Assembly: GCF_963924675.1 (NCBI RefSeq)
Contig: NC_089224.1
Span: 62,419,464 to 62,483,463 of the forward strand
Length of the DNA: 64,000 nucleotides
Source of the DNA: Phocoena phocoena
Taxonomy: Eukaryota > Chordata > Mammalia > Artiodactyla > Phocoenidae
Reading direction: 5' to 3'
Position numbers and translations under genes: made by a program. Numbering within the stretch: the first letter of the stretch is position 1; every line of letters begins with the position of its first letter. Shown here in pieces: positions 21,685 through 32,440 of this stretch. The notes below the pieces were generated by a model that saw only the letters and a program-made list of their open reading frames with translations, had not been told where the DNA came from and did not search any database.

Positions 21685-22050
21685 GTTGGAAGAGACTTCA
21701 GTGATTAGTATCCCTCCTCTTATAGATGGGGAAAGAAAAGGGAAAATGACTTAACCAAGGTTAATATTAATTCTACAATAGAAGGCTTTTGGGCATTCAC
21801 ATGAGTCTTTCATACATGTTTACAGCATTTTGTTGTTTCGCTTTGACTTGTGGAATAAAGGGAAAACAAGTTCCTGGGTCAACAGTGTGAGTGTGTACAA
21901 TCACAGCTCTCTGTGCCTCTATTTGATTCGACTCTCACTACCTATGTAGCAGGAATTCTTTTTCTCATTTCACACACGAGGAAGGTGAGGAAAATGAATC
22001 CATGTAGTTAGTTAAGAGGCAATACTGAACGCAAGCTTAAGACTTCTGAC
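21685..22050 (-). mobile_element. MIR-like SINE remnants (two)
   Basis: 'ttatagatggggaaagaaaag' with 'acttaaccaaggttaatatta' (about 21685-21770), and 'tttctcatttcacacacgag' with 'tagttaagaggcaatactgaac' (about 21925-22040), are reverse MIR-type cores. Both are decayed and the calls are approximate. Confidence 0.45.
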
Positions 22051-22369
22051 TTTTATCTGATATCATTTCCAAGTCCATCTCCATTTTCATTCTCTGGGGG
22101 TTGAGGGGCATAACAGAAATTAGCCATAACTTAGGTAGGGTAGAATACACAGGAGCCCTGAAGCTAATGTTCTAGGTTGCTATGAGCCCTAAGGAAAGGA
22201 TTCTGATTTTTATCAAACCACTGTCACCTTCACTGGTGTGTGCATACTTCCCTCTTAGACCCCCTGTATCTGAAGTAGAGGCCCCCTGGCTCCTAACGTA
22301 ACCTGGTGCTGTCATTTCAATAGCTACCTTCACTTATTTTAAATAGCACCTCCTGGATAAAGTGTGGCA
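22051..22369. other. Single-copy DNA, no gene seen
   Basis: Nothing recognised. Confidence 0.4.
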
Positions 22370-22560
22370 TGTGTTACAAGCCCAGGCTGTTAGAACCAAC
22401 TGCCTAGGTTCAAATCCTGGCTCTACCACTTCTTCTGGGTGACCTGAGGGATATTACTTAACCTTCTGGTATCTATCTCACTTTTCTTATCTGTAAAATG
22501 GGCTAGCAATAGTGCCTTTCCGAGAAGAGTAGGTGTTCAGTAAATGTTAGTTGTTGCTAT
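22370..22560 (+). mobile_element. MIR SINE
   Basis: Well-preserved MIR: 'tgcctaggttcaaatcctgg', 'ctctaccacttcttctgggtg', 'acctgagggatattacttaac', 'cttatctgtaaaatgggc' and 'aggtgttcagtaaatgttag'. Confidence 0.85.
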
Positions 22561-22769
22561 ATTGGCTCTCGAGACAGCAGGAGGAATTCTGTCACAGATC
22601 TGACTTTTCTCCAGCAGTATGGAAAGAATACTTTCATAGCTCGTGATAACAGGTAGGCATTCCAGGGTGAGAAGTATCTCACGACATAATCATATACAGT
22701 TTACTCCTTGACTCCAGAGAAGGTTTGTTCCGGGCACTCTACTACAAGAGTTATCTTCTTCTCCAACAG
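22561..22769. other. Unassigned spacer
   Basis: No recognised exon or repeat. Confidence 0.4.
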
Positions 22770-23105
22770 CAGAAAGCTTTGGTTCACGCACCTGAAAAGC
22801 TGACCCGGAAGTTATGCTTAGAGAAGAAAAAGAGGGAAGAGCCTCTTAGGTAACTTGAAGAGCATAAAGGATCCAATGATAAAAACCACTGCCCTGAAGT
22901 GACGTGTGCTACTTTCAGCTGAGGACTCAACTGCTGACATGACACCCTCGAGATCTCTTTTTCTCCTCTGCCATCACATCCCCAAATTCTCCAGAGTGGA
23001 TGCTTCATCATCGTGGGTTTGGAGCTAAGATGATGACGATACTGAGAAGAGCCTGGGGCAGACTCACTGTGAAAAATAAACTTTTATTGTTTTAAGCCAC
23101 TGAAG
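22770..23105 (-). mobile_element. MaLR-type LTR remnant, minus strand
   Basis: The right side, 'ccagagtggatgcttcatca' and 'aaaaataaacttttattgttttaagccactg', matches the reversed 5' part of an MLT1-group LTR. The left limit and subfamily are unknown. Confidence 0.45.
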
Positions 23106-23414
23106 AAAACAGAAAACACTGCCCTGAACTTTCCAAGGTGTAATAAATCTCTCTGCAGTCATTGCCAAGGTATCATTTGTCTTCTTGTTTTGGTCTTAAA
23201 ATAGACTAGAAAAAATGCTAACAAACCCCTTCCCATTAGATTGTGTATTTGCACGTAAAGCCTATGAAATGCCATTATTTCAAGCTCTTCCCATCGTCTA
23301 AAATAACCCCCCTGTGTGTTTTATGGTTCCTGAGCAGTATTGATTGTGACTGATGACTTTGTCTATTTCCTCACATGCAAATGATTCTCCCTCTCCTTTC
23401 TGTTTCTCTCTCTC
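23106..23414. other. Single-copy DNA, no gene seen
   Basis: Nothing recognised until the CT tract at 23406. Confidence 0.4.
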
Positions 23415-23429
23415 TCTCTCTCTTTTTTT

Positions 23430-23640
23430 TTTTTTTTTTTTTTTTTTTGCGGTACGTGGGCCTCTCACTGTTGTGGCCTCTCCCGTTGCGGAGCACAGGC
23501 TCCAGATGCGCAGGCTCAGCGGCCATGGCTCACGGGCCCAGCCGCTCCGCGGCATGTGGGATCTTCCCGGACCGGGGCACGAACCCGTGTCCCCTGCATC
23601 GGCAGGCGGACTCTCAACCACTGCGCCACCAGGGAAGCCC
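23430..23640 (-). mobile_element. CHR-2 SINE, minus strand, in a CT tract
   Basis: Complete reversed CHR-2 ('gcggtacgtgggcctctcac' to 'ccaccagggaagccc') inserted in a (CT)n/T run. The target duplication tctctctcttttttt is at 23415-23429 and 23641-23655. Part of the long T run is the SINE tail. The long frames here (124-130 codons) are SINE read-through. Confidence 0.94.
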
Positions 23641-23655
23641 TCTCTCTCTTTTTTT

Positions 23656-24075
23656 GCATATACTTTTTGCATGTTTAGATCATCTCTCTACCAGCCTTTC
23701 AGTGGCTCAGCATTTTGTTGCAATGCATGAGCGAAGCTGGAAAACAGAGCCAAGTGACAAACTGTGAAGCAACAGCTCAGCCTCACAGAGCAAGTGCGCT
23801 TTGTGCTCTTTCTGGCCAGGGCAGATGTGGCCTTGATGGGCCGTGAGGAACAGTATCTCTCAGGTAAAAATAAGTTACTAAGATTAACACCAAAATGATG
23901 TAAATCCTGCATCTGCAGGCAGATCCTGAACTGAGAGCCACGTGGAAAGAGGATTGGAATGGAAATCAGATTCGGGGTCCTGCTTGGGTTTCTTCCAGAT
24001 GACCCCACCCGTCAGCCATCTGGTCTCAGGTAAGTATCTGTGACTTACAAAAAAAAATTTTTTTTAAACAACAAC
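23656..24075. other. Single-copy DNA, no gene seen
   Basis: A 106-codon minus-strand frame (23688-24008) has no recognisable domain. Confidence 0.4.
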
Positions 24076-24955
24076 AACAAATAGGGAGAATATAATAACA
24101 GAACTGTGTGTGCCACCATCGAGTTCTAGGCAATCCTGACATTTGGATGAGTTCGCTTCAGACCTAGCTGAGTTTTTTGTGGATTCCTCCTTAACCCCAT
24201 TTCCCTTCCTCCTACCCCAGAGCTTAACACTGTCCTGAATTTGTGTGCTTTCATACTTCTTCCGTATACATGTTTTCAACAATAGGTACTCTTGTTTTGC
24301 ATGTTTTAAAACATTAAATAACTTTAAATACAACATGCATATCATTCTGCAACTTTTTTTTTTAATTTAGCATTAGATTTGAGCAGCAAAGCTCTGATCC
24401 GTTCATTTTAACTACTATATATTGTAATGATTTGTGAACAGACGTCAGTCTGTCTATCTGTCTATCCATCTATATCTATCTCCATTCTCCTGTTGATGAA
24501 TAATTAGATTGTTTCTAATTTTGCACTATGATAAACAATGCTTCCATGAGTGTTCTTGTTTATTTCCTGTACTGACATACAAAAGCTTCTCAAAAATAGC
24601 ATTTTTTCAAAATGTTTTGTCTACGCCCACAGTTAAACATACACTTTACATGGAAACCCAGCACCTACGTGTGCTACATTTCTGTGTGTCTGTGTGTATA
24701 CACAGTGTGTGTGTAATAAAATTTCTCAGAATAATTACTCACCCTTGTTGTCTATTCGGCTATAATCCAGTTTGGTCTGGTCTATTTCACACACCAAAAA
24801 ATATGCTGTTTGCAATTTACTAGATGATTCCATGACCCAGTGGTGCATCTCCACTGTTCTGGGGTCCACACTTGGACATGGAATTGCTGGGTCATACGTT
24901 ACAGCCGTTTTCAGATTGAGGAGTTTATGCCTTTGTGAGTTCCTCTGATGCATTT
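24076..24955 (-). mobile_element. Ancient L1M 3' end, minus strand
   Basis: On the plus strand: 'gatccgttcattttaactac', 'ctccattctcctgttgatg', 'gattgtttctaattttgcac', 'caatgcttccatgagtgttc', and far on 'ggaattgctgggtcatacg'. This is the reversed tail of an old L1M. A TCTA/TGTC-rich simple tract sits inside at about 24448-24482. Confidence 0.6.
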
Positions 24956-25665
24956 AAATGGATATTTGCATTTAGCCAGCATTGTAGGGGTTTCTAAGAT
25001 GGGGCTTTTTGAGTTATTTAGCGGCTGGAAATGGAAGTCCCGTCTTAGCTTTCCGGGCTTCAATTTGTTCATCTGTCACAAGAAGCGGAAACAAAACAAA
25101 AAGAGTGGACTCTTCAGTGTTTTGCAGACTGCTTTCTTTTCAGCCCCAAGGTCCTGGAGAGGGGTTCAGGGTCTGCCGTAACGTGTGTAAGCTGCGGGGA
25201 GAGAGGGGCTAGGGTAGCGAAAGGAAGAGAATGAGTAGATGGAATTCTGGGCCTTTCGCAACAGTCCTTCCCCAAGGAGCTCATTTTGATATTTATCGAT
25301 TGTATTTCCATTGTGTGCAGCCTGAAAATATTCTTAAACTATAGGTTTAGATATTCTCCAAGGCTCTTTCCAGATCTAAACTGGAATGAAAATAACTTTT
25401 GAGTCTCCGGACAATTTAAAATTGCAGCCAGAATTAGAGAACATGATGGCTTAGGGCATGGGGCGTTGGCAAATAGTGTTGGTTAACCCAAGTTCTTCGC
25501 GGATTTCTGCCACTGTAGAATCTGACTTGTAAAGGATGCTTTCAGAGTCCTCTGGGGCAGTGAGTTTGGGGCGCTCTTGGGCTGGGGCTGCCACCTTGGG
25601 GACAGCCATTTCTACCCTGTCCCATGGGCTTCATCCACATGAGGCTGCTTTAACGAATTTTGGGG
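24956..25665. other. Single-copy DNA, no gene seen
   Basis: Overlapping 65-77-codon frames with no recognisable domain. No repeat recognised. Confidence 0.4.
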
Positions 25666-26053
25666 TTTTTTTCAGTACAGTTGATTTAAAGTGTTGTGTT
25701 AGTTTCAGGTGTATAGCAAAGTGATTCCGTTTTATATATATATAAAATCTAAACATTGTCTATTATATATATATATATATTCTTTTTCAGATTCTTTTCC
25801 ATTATAGGTATTGCAAGATATTGAATAGAGTTCCCTGTGCTATACAGTGTGTCTTTGTTGTTTATCTATTTTATGTATAGTAGTGTGTATCTGTTATTCC
25901 CAAACTCCTGATTTATCCCTTCTGCCCATGCTCGCCCCCTTTGCTAACCATAAGTTTGTTTTCTAGGTCTGTCAGTCTGTTTGTGGTTTGTAAATGTTTG
26001 TCTAATTTTTTTCCACATATAAGTGATATCATATGATATTTGTCTTTCTCTGT
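25666..26053 (-). mobile_element. L1 3' UTR fragment, minus strand
   Basis: Starts at a T tract, then 'gttgtgttagtttcaggtg', 'ttccctgtgctatacagtg', 'gtatagtagtgtgtatctg' and 'ccacatataagtgatatcat', the reverse of the cetartiodactyl L1 3' UTR. It stops before ORF2. An A13 run directly at its other edge (26054-26066) is odd for this orientation. Confidence 0.9.
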
Positions 26054-26066
26054 AAAAAAAAAAAAA

Positions 26067-26459
26067 TTGCTTTGTTTTCACTGGCTTGTTTATTTGGTGA
26101 ATAAGGGCTTAATATAAATTTCTCGGAGCTCCATTTCTGCCCTGCAAACCGTTCTACAGGCTCACGGTCAAGCTCATTTACTCAGCAGGGCACACATACA
26201 GTTAAATCATTATATTCACAGAGAGGAAATTTTATTGTCATTTTAATGACAATATTCAGCTCCTTGTGGGTTAAGTTTTGCCTTCCCAAATAGGGGATGA
26301 GCCTAAAAAACTGGTGGTAACTTGGTAGTAAAGTGACTTCCGGGTGGCATGTGTTAATTCATAGAGAATCCTGGTTCCTGCCCCTAATCCCCATGCTTTC
26401 TCTCTCGCTCTCCCTGCCTTCCAGCGCCCGGAAGACTGCCTCCCGTAGTCCCTCCCTTT
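26067..26459. other. Single-copy DNA, no gene seen
   Basis: Nothing recognised. Confidence 0.4.
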
Positions 26460-26665
26460 GATTTGTCCCACTTGCATTTCATCTTCCTTAATCACTGTTT
26501 TCATCACATCACTCCCTTGCTCAGAAACCCTCCAGGGATTTTTATTTCCCACCACATCAAATCTAAACGCGGCGGCCTGTTTTCAAGGCTTCTCCTAATC
26601 TATTCTTTCCTCGCGTCTCCAGCTTTATTTCCTTTGCCAGATGTGGTTCTGGTTCCTGTGGTTTA
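26460..26665 (+). mobile_element. L2 LINE fragment
   Basis: 'catcacatcactcccttgctc' followed by 'gaaaccctccagggattttt' and 'catcaaatctaaacgc' matches the L2 body region before its 3' end. Confidence 0.55.
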
Positions 26666-27249
26666 GCGATAATGGAATTTTTGTACACACTCACACACAA
26701 AAATTGAAATCTGCATCGTTTTTCTTAAGCACAGTTCAGCCTAGTTCCCTTACACAAAGCGCACATCAGCAGTGATGGCTCACTTCCCCCTCCCCCAGGC
26801 CACGTGAGCGAGACCGAGGGGTCCTCTGGGGGCAGCGTGTGGAGGAAAACAGTTTATGCCCCCACTCTCTCTCCATATCCTGGGAGAAGATTAGGCACCG
26901 AGAAAGGTGACTTTTCACTGGAGTGGCTTGTGAAAAGCGCTGCCATTTTGACGAGACAGGCAGGATGCAAGTAGCTTAGAAGGCAAGTATGAAAGATATG
27001 AAATTTCAAGCCAGAAGGAGTTGGTTCAGAAACTTGGAAAGAGGTACCCCCTGGATAAGGCAAAACTCAGCAGATCAAGAAGCCCCAGAAAAGATGCTGC
27101 TGAGGCTGGTAAAGGAGATTCAAGGGTAGGTCTACCTATCGAAGTAGGCCTATAATATCTGTGAATATAGTTTATTTTTGACTTTTTATTCATTACGCAA
27201 TGTGTGTGTGCGTGTAATTGTCATTTACTTTGTTTTTCTATAACTATTT
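26666..27249. other. Single-copy DNA, no gene seen
   Basis: Nothing recognised. Confidence 0.4.
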
Positions 27250-27425
27250 CGGTAAGTCCTGGCTCTTCCACTTAGTAGCTGTATGATTTGAGGCACGGTT
27301 CTTTATCCATAAAGCGGAGGTTGTGATGCTACATAGTATATGGGGTTGTTGTGAGGACTCAACAAGATAATACATTTAAAGAGCATAGAACGAGGTCCAA
27401 GACAAAAATATTAGCCATTATTCCT
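27250..27425 (+). mobile_element. MIR SINE remnant
   Basis: 'ctggctcttccacttagtag', 'gttgttgtgaggactcaaca', 'tacatttaaagagcatagaac': MIR core to 3' end. It lacks the 5' tRNA-like head. Confidence 0.75.
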
Positions 27426-27509
27426 ATCACCATTATTACTATAAGTACACATAAGCTGCTCTACATTTGAGCAGCTGCTAAAATTCCACCTTCTCTCAAA
27501 ATACCTTCC

Positions 27510-28210
27510 GGTCAGTTTCGTTGAGCAAACATTTGCTGAGTGCTCAATACATCTCAGGCACTGATGCAACACTGAGGGAACTACAAGCAAGAAATTGACC
27601 TTGCCCTTGAGTAGCTTGCCTTCCGGTAGGGAAGACAAACCCATAAGCAGATTATTTCAGTTTAAGGCTTGGCTGTCCAGTGCAGTCACTACTAGCCATG
27701 AGTGGCTATTAATTAAGCTTTTGCAATGTGGCTGGTCCGAATTGAGATGTGCTCTATGTGTAAAATACACAGTGGATTTTGGAGACTTGAAATGGTAAAA
27801 GAATGTAAAATACCTAATTAATAATTTTTAATATGATATCGATTACCTGTTGAAATGATAACATTCTGGATATGCTGGGCTAAATAAAACACATAATTAA
27901 AGTTAATTTCAGCTGTTTCTTTTTCATTTTTAAAAACTGTGCTACTAAAAAAAATTATGTGGCTCCCGTTAAAGATTTCTGTTGGATAGCACTTAGTCTA
28001 AGATGATACAATGGAAGTTCAAACGGGGTGTAGGAGGGAGGCACGTCATGCAGCCTGGGGTTGAAGGAAGGCTTCCTGAAGGAGCAGATGCATCCTGAAC
28101 TGAATCTTAAAGGATGAGCAGAGGTTATCCAGGCAACGACAGATCTAAAGGGCATTCCAGATGGAGGTAACAGGAAGGCGTGGAAAGGATGATGTTTATG
28201 AGGCACTGGA
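27510..28210 (-). mobile_element. L2 LINE 3' end, minus strand, split by a hAT element
   Basis: 27510-27663 ('gagcaaacatttgctgagtg', 'ctcaggcactgatgcaacac', 'gtagggaagacaaaccc') and 27993-28210 ('gaaggcttcctgaaggagc', 'cttaaaggatgagcagagg', 'gggcattccagatggagg') are consecutive parts of one reversed L2, separated by a DNA transposon. Confidence 0.7.
27664..27992 (+). mobile_element. Non-autonomous hAT-like DNA transposon inside L2
   Basis: 'ggctgtccagtgcagtcac', 'tagccatgagtggctatt', 'aattgagatgtgctctatg', 'aagaatgtaaaatacc', 'gttgaaatgataacattctg' and 'ttctgttggatagcac' form the longer version of the family seen at 11505. Imperfect terminal repeats (gctgtcca at the left, tggatagc at the right) are visible. 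Its placement splits the L2 above. Confidence 0.7.
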
Positions 28211-28917
28211 AGCAGTTGGTTATTCCACAGCATAAAGTATGGGGAGTTGGGGACTGGAAGAAAAAGCTACCAGAGAAGTGAGGTCTAATTTTCCCATCAT
28301 TTAACATCTAGTTGTCATTAAATGCTCTGGTTCTTGTGTTATACTTGAGGTCTGGTTATGTTTCCACTATTGTTTGAAGTTTTAGACTGTCAGCTGTAGA
28401 GAGTTGGAAAGTTATGTCTGTACAAGAATAGGGTTGTCCCAGAGGACGGGACTAATGAATGCACACATGATACTTGGAAGGCAGGATGCCATTGTCCCCT
28501 CTGCAGTTAGTCCTAAAGGTGGAAAGGCAGCCTAAAATTGCTGCCTAGAGTGTAGGACTAGTGAATGAGAATCAATATAGGAAGGCAGAGCTTTTGATTT
28601 GCTCTCATTCATTGGGTTCAAGGAGAGTATACATGGCTGCGCTCACACTCATTTACCTGTCAGTGGATGTCAGTAGGACTCCTCCCGCTATAAATGCCCA
28701 CCAATAAGAAATATAATCATTCGTCAGATTATATTAATTTGGAAGTGCATTATACCGTTCTATCACAGATCACCCTCAGGTCTTCTGCCATTACTAACTA
28801 ATTATTACATGGTTATTTAGTAGACCATGAAAGAGCACGTGGAAGAGGAGTAGCAAAAGAAGACTCTGAAAACCGAAGCAGATGGAGAAACTGGAGAGTT
28901 AGAGAGTATCTTCCAGG
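28211..28917. other. Single-copy DNA, no gene seen
   Basis: Nothing recognised. Confidence 0.4.
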
Positions 28918-29090
28918 TCTGCTTCTCACTCACTAATACACATAAGAATTACATGGGATCTTGTGAAAATACAGGCTCTGATTCATTGGGTCTAGGGATG
29001 GAAGCAACAAACCGCACTTTTTATCAAGCTCCCAGGTGATGTTAATGCCATCGGCCCACAGACCTCACTTTGAGCTGCAAGGTCTTAGAG
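28918..29090 (+). mobile_element. hAT-Charlie MER-type DNA transposon remnant
   Basis: 'gcttctcactcactaatac', 'gaattacatgggatcttgtg', 'ctctgattcattgggtct' and 'gctcccaggtgatgttaatgc', then 'cctcactttgagctgcaagg', follow a known short hAT-Charlie consensus from one end to the other. Confidence 0.7.
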
Positions 29091-29094
29091 TCTG

Positions 29095-29510
29095 TTTAGT
29101 ACAGTCCTTTACCCAGGGCTGCAGTCTCCATTGCAACAGCCCTGACAAGTAATTGGAAGCCTCCGCAGGAAGACCTCTGGTGTGCCTCACCTCCTGTTCC
29201 TTTGTGGGGTGAGTCTGATTGTTGGAAGAGTTTTGCCTTGTCCCTAGATGCTATCTGGGAAATTTCTGTGCATTGGTCCTTGATCTATTTTCGGAACCAC
29301 TACAATAATGAATCTAATCTCTCTTTCTCATGATAGCCACTTGGAAATTTGAAGAGCATTTGTATCTTCCCATTAACTCTCCTCTTCAATGGGTTAAATC
29401 TCCTCATCTCCTTTAGCTATTAATCACAGAACCCTCTGGACTCTCCCAGGAAACAGTGTACCTCTCCTAAAAGTGTACCTCTCACAATGTTCCAGGCTTT
29501 GTCCAAACAT
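29095..29510 (-). mobile_element. L3/CR1-type LINE remnant, minus strand
   Basis: 'gtctccattgcaacagccc', 'gcattggtccttgatctat', 'aatgaatctaatctctctttc', 'ttctcatgatagccacttgg' and 'tcctcttcaatgggttaaatc' resemble the reversed CR1/L3 3' region. CR1/L3 lines are among the oldest in mammals. Divergence is large. Confidence 0.5.
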
Positions 29511-29730
29511 CAAAATGTAAAATGGGTTTGTTAGCTACCTAGCTGTTGATTCTCTACTTCTGCCAGCGAGTCCTCAGTCTTGGTTGGTTGGCAGCCATGT
29601 GAGACTTTAGATTCAGAATGAACTTGGTTGATAAGAAAAAGCCCTGTTTTTTCTTGCTGTTGACTCATCTAGCACTTCCGGAGTTTATTTTTATTTTTAA
29701 AAAAAGAAGCTGTGATGACTTCTTTTCTGG
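29511..29730. other. Unassigned spacer
   Basis: No recognised exon or repeat. Confidence 0.4.
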
Positions 29731-30740
29731 TTACGAAATAAATATTTGGAAATGTGGAAAATGCGAACAAGCAAAATGACCATTATTAACATGTTGATGT
29801 ACGTAAGCCTAATTGTTTTTATGCACAGGGATGCATATGTATTGTCAGTGGCCTTTTGCAATGGCACTGAACCATCCTCTGTGAACGTGTTTCATACAAC
29901 ATTTTTATTAGCTACATATTTAATCATATCAAAACTTCGTAGACTATTCAACTAGTCCCCTGCTGTTGGACATTTAGGTTTTGATTTTTTTTTTTGTCAT
30001 TGTGATCAGTGCTTTAATAAACATCCATGAACCTAAATTTTTAAATTTTTTTATTGAACTACAGTTGATTTACAGTATTGTGTTAGTTTCATGTGTACAG
30101 CAAAGTGATTTTTTATATATATATTCTTCTTCAGATTCTTTTCCATTATAGGTTATTACAAGATATTGAATATAGTTCCTTATGCTATACAGTAAATCCT
30201 TGTTGCTTATCTAGTTTATGTATAGTAGTGTGTATCTGTTAATCTCAAGCTCCTAATATAACCCTCCTCTCCGCCCTTTCTCATTTGGTAATCATGTTTG
30301 TTTTCCATGTCTGTGAGTCAAGAACCTAAATATATATACATTTTTTATTAGGGTAAGTTCCTAGGAGTGAAATTACTGAGCTAAAAGATATGACATTTGA
30401 AGTTGTTTCGTTTGTTTGTATATGTCATATTGTCTTCTAGAATCATTGTACTAATATGGATGTGTTACTAGCAACAATAAGGACACTGATTTTTCTACAC
30501 ACTTGCACTCATAATCATAAAAAAGTCTGATGGTTTGAAGAACAAAAACAAGTGAAATTCCATTGTTTTATTTGCATTTTAATAGCTAGTGAGAGTGAAC
30601 ATTTTTTTGCTTGTCTATTGCCATTTTAACTTTATCTTTTGGAGAATTAACTATTCATATCTGTTGCTCATTTTTCTGTTAGGGCATTTTTATTTTTCTT
30701 AATGGCTTGATGGCTTAGAGTAGTTATTTTACTGCAAAGA
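29731..30740 (-). mobile_element. Ancient L1M 3' end, minus strand, split by younger L1
   Basis: Left part 29731-30038: 'ggaaatgtggaaaatgcg', 'tcaactagtcccctgctg', 'ttggacatttaggttttg', 'cattgtgatcagtgcttt'. Right part 30332-30740: 'taagttcctaggagtgaaa', 'gagagtgaacatttttttgc'. Together they are a reversed old L1M tail, with the younger L1 at 30039-30321 inserted between them. Confidence 0.65.
30039..30321 (-). mobile_element. Short L1 3' UTR insertion, minus strand
   Basis: 283 bp of cetartiodactyl L1 3' UTR in reverse ('gttgatttacagtattgtg', 'tccattataggttattac', 'gtatagtagtgtgtatctg'). Target duplication gaacctaaat at 30029-30038 and 30322-30331. Strongly 5' truncated, within the older L1M. 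Confidence 0.93.
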
Positions 30741-30859
30741 ATATTTATCCCAAACAATTTTCTCAGTTTTATTTGCTTTTTAGTTTTGTATTTCATTATA
30801 ACTGGATGTGTTCTGGATTATGTCTTCTGTCCAATTATTCTTGATTTATAGAAAAGTTA

Positions 30860-30885
30860 TATTTGTGTGTGTGTGTGTGTGTATG
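30860..30885. repeat. Short (TG)n microsatellite
   Basis: Run of TG/GT dinucleotides inside decayed LINE sequence. Confidence 0.8.
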
Positions 30886-30899
30886 TGTTATTTAACTGG

Positions 30900-31235
30900 T
30901 AAGCTTGCTAAACGTTCATATTCATTTGAAATGTGTTTTAAGTTAATTTTGAATTTCTTATCTTTTTCTTGTCTTATTGTATTAGCTAGAAATTCAAGAA
31001 CAGTGCTACATAATAGTGGTGGTAATGGGCATCCTTGCTTTGTTCCTGACTTTAGGAATACCTTAAAGTTTAATTATTAAACATGATACTGGCTTTTGGT
31101 GTGAGATATGTGTCAAAACAAGTATGTATTTGCTAAGTAAATATCCGTTTATTAGATATTTTTACAATTTTAAAATTTAACAGTAATTCCTGAATTTTAT
31201 CAAATATTTTTTAGCATCTGTTTATATGAATGTGG
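30900..31235 (-). mobile_element. Ancient L1 ORF2 (RT region) remnant, minus strand
   Basis: 'caagaacagtgctacataatag', 'gtaatgggcatccttgc', 'ttgttcctgactttagg' and 'cctgaattttatcaaat' are the reverse of the L1 reverse-transcriptase region. Stops in all frames. A 90-codon plus-strand frame overlapping it is antisense. Confidence 0.65.
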
Positions 31236-31261
31236 TCTCTCTCTCAGGAGCTCTCTGTCTC

Positions 31262-31548
31262 TCTTGAAACAATTGCAAATTTGGAGAAAAGTTGTGAGTA
31301 CAGTACAAATGACTATTTTTCCAGAATCATTTGAGAGCTTGCTGCTGACATAATACCCATCAACTCTAAATAGTTTTGTGTATATTTTCTACAAACAAGA
31401 AATATTCTCTTGCATTACCAAAATACAACCACCAAACCTAAACACCGAAACATTACTATCATCTAATCTGTAGATCCCATTCAAGTTCTGCCAAATGTCC
31501 CAGCCACTTCGCAATGACACCCAGTTCAGAATCACATGCTGTCCATAC
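31262..31548. mobile_element. Ancient L1M-like 3' UTR sequence, left part
   Basis: 'aatttggagaaaagttgtgag' and 'cattcaagttctgccaaatg' resemble an old mammalian LINE 3' UTR repeat ('aatttggaaaagttgc...'). It appears continuous with 32061-32440 across the L1 at 31549-32060. Orientation not determined. Confidence 0.45.
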
Positions 31549-32060
31549 AAAAAAAATTATACACAAATGTCTATAGCAGCATTATTCATGATAGTCCAAA
31601 CATGGAAGCAACTCAAATGTTTATCAATTGATAAATAGGTAAACGAAATGTGGTATCTCCATACAATGGAATATTATTCAGCCAGAAAAGAAGGATTGAA
31701 GTGCTGATACATGATACAGGGTTCATGGATGAACCTTGAAAATATTATGCTAAGCAAAAGAAACCAGTTAGTCAAGATCACATATGATCTGATTCCATTT
31801 ATATGAAAGGCCCAGAATAGGCAAATCCATAGCCTGAAAGTAGATTAGTATTACCTAGGGATTGGGGAGTGTTGGGAGAGGGAATGGGGGTGACTACTAA
31901 TGGGTGCAAGGTTTCTTTTGGGGTGATAAAAATGTTCTTAAATGGTGGTGATGGTTGCACATCTCTGTGAATGTAGTAAAAAAACATGGAAATGTATACT
32001 TTGAAAGGGTGAAATTTATGTGGTGTGAATTTTATCTTCATAAGGCTGTTATTAAAGAAA
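31549..32060 (+). mobile_element. Older L1 (L1MB-like) 3' end
   Basis: 'aatgtctatagcagcattat', 'catacaatggaatattattc', 'ttatgctaagcaaaagaaac', 'tatatgaaaggcccagaat', 'gaatgggggtgactactaatg', 'gtttcttttggggtgataaaaatg' and 'ctttgaaagggtgaaattta' follow the end of ORF2 and the 3' UTR of an L1MB-type element. Antisense frames of about 90 codons here are shadows. Confidence 0.75.
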
Positions 32061-32440
32061 GGACTTGTATGTTGCATTTACTTCTCATGCCCCTTTGGTC
32101 TCCTTCAATATGGAACAATTGTTCAGTCTTTTCTGGGCTTTATTGACCTTGACACTTTTGAAAATTATGGGCCAGTTCTTTTGTAGATTGTTCCTCAATT
32201 TTAGGTTGTGTTCTTCACATTGTATCTTATCAAGTGGTACATGATTTCGATTTGTCCCATTACTGATGACGTTCAATTTGATCAGTTGATTAAGGTGTTA
32301 TCTGTCAGGTTTCTCTCCTGTGGGGTTATTCCTTTCCATTTTAAATAATTTTATTTTGTGGAAAGATACCTTGAAAGGGTATAAAAATCCCATTCTTTAT
32401 CAAAGGTGTATTCATTTATTATGTTAGTGTGAACCCATGC
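32061..32440. mobile_element. Ancient L1M-like 3' UTR sequence, right part
   Basis: 'gaccttgacacttttgaaaa', 'ttcctcaattttaggttgtg', 'gatttgtcccattactgatg', 'gttgattaaggtgttatctg' and 'gtcaggtttctctcctgt' are a recognisable old LINE-associated repeat. Class moderately certain, name uncertain. Confidence 0.5.

Noticed and set aside
23406..23452. CT and poly-T tract as a regulatory or satellite feature
   Set aside because: It is the combined target site (CT tract) and tail of a CHR-2 insertion.
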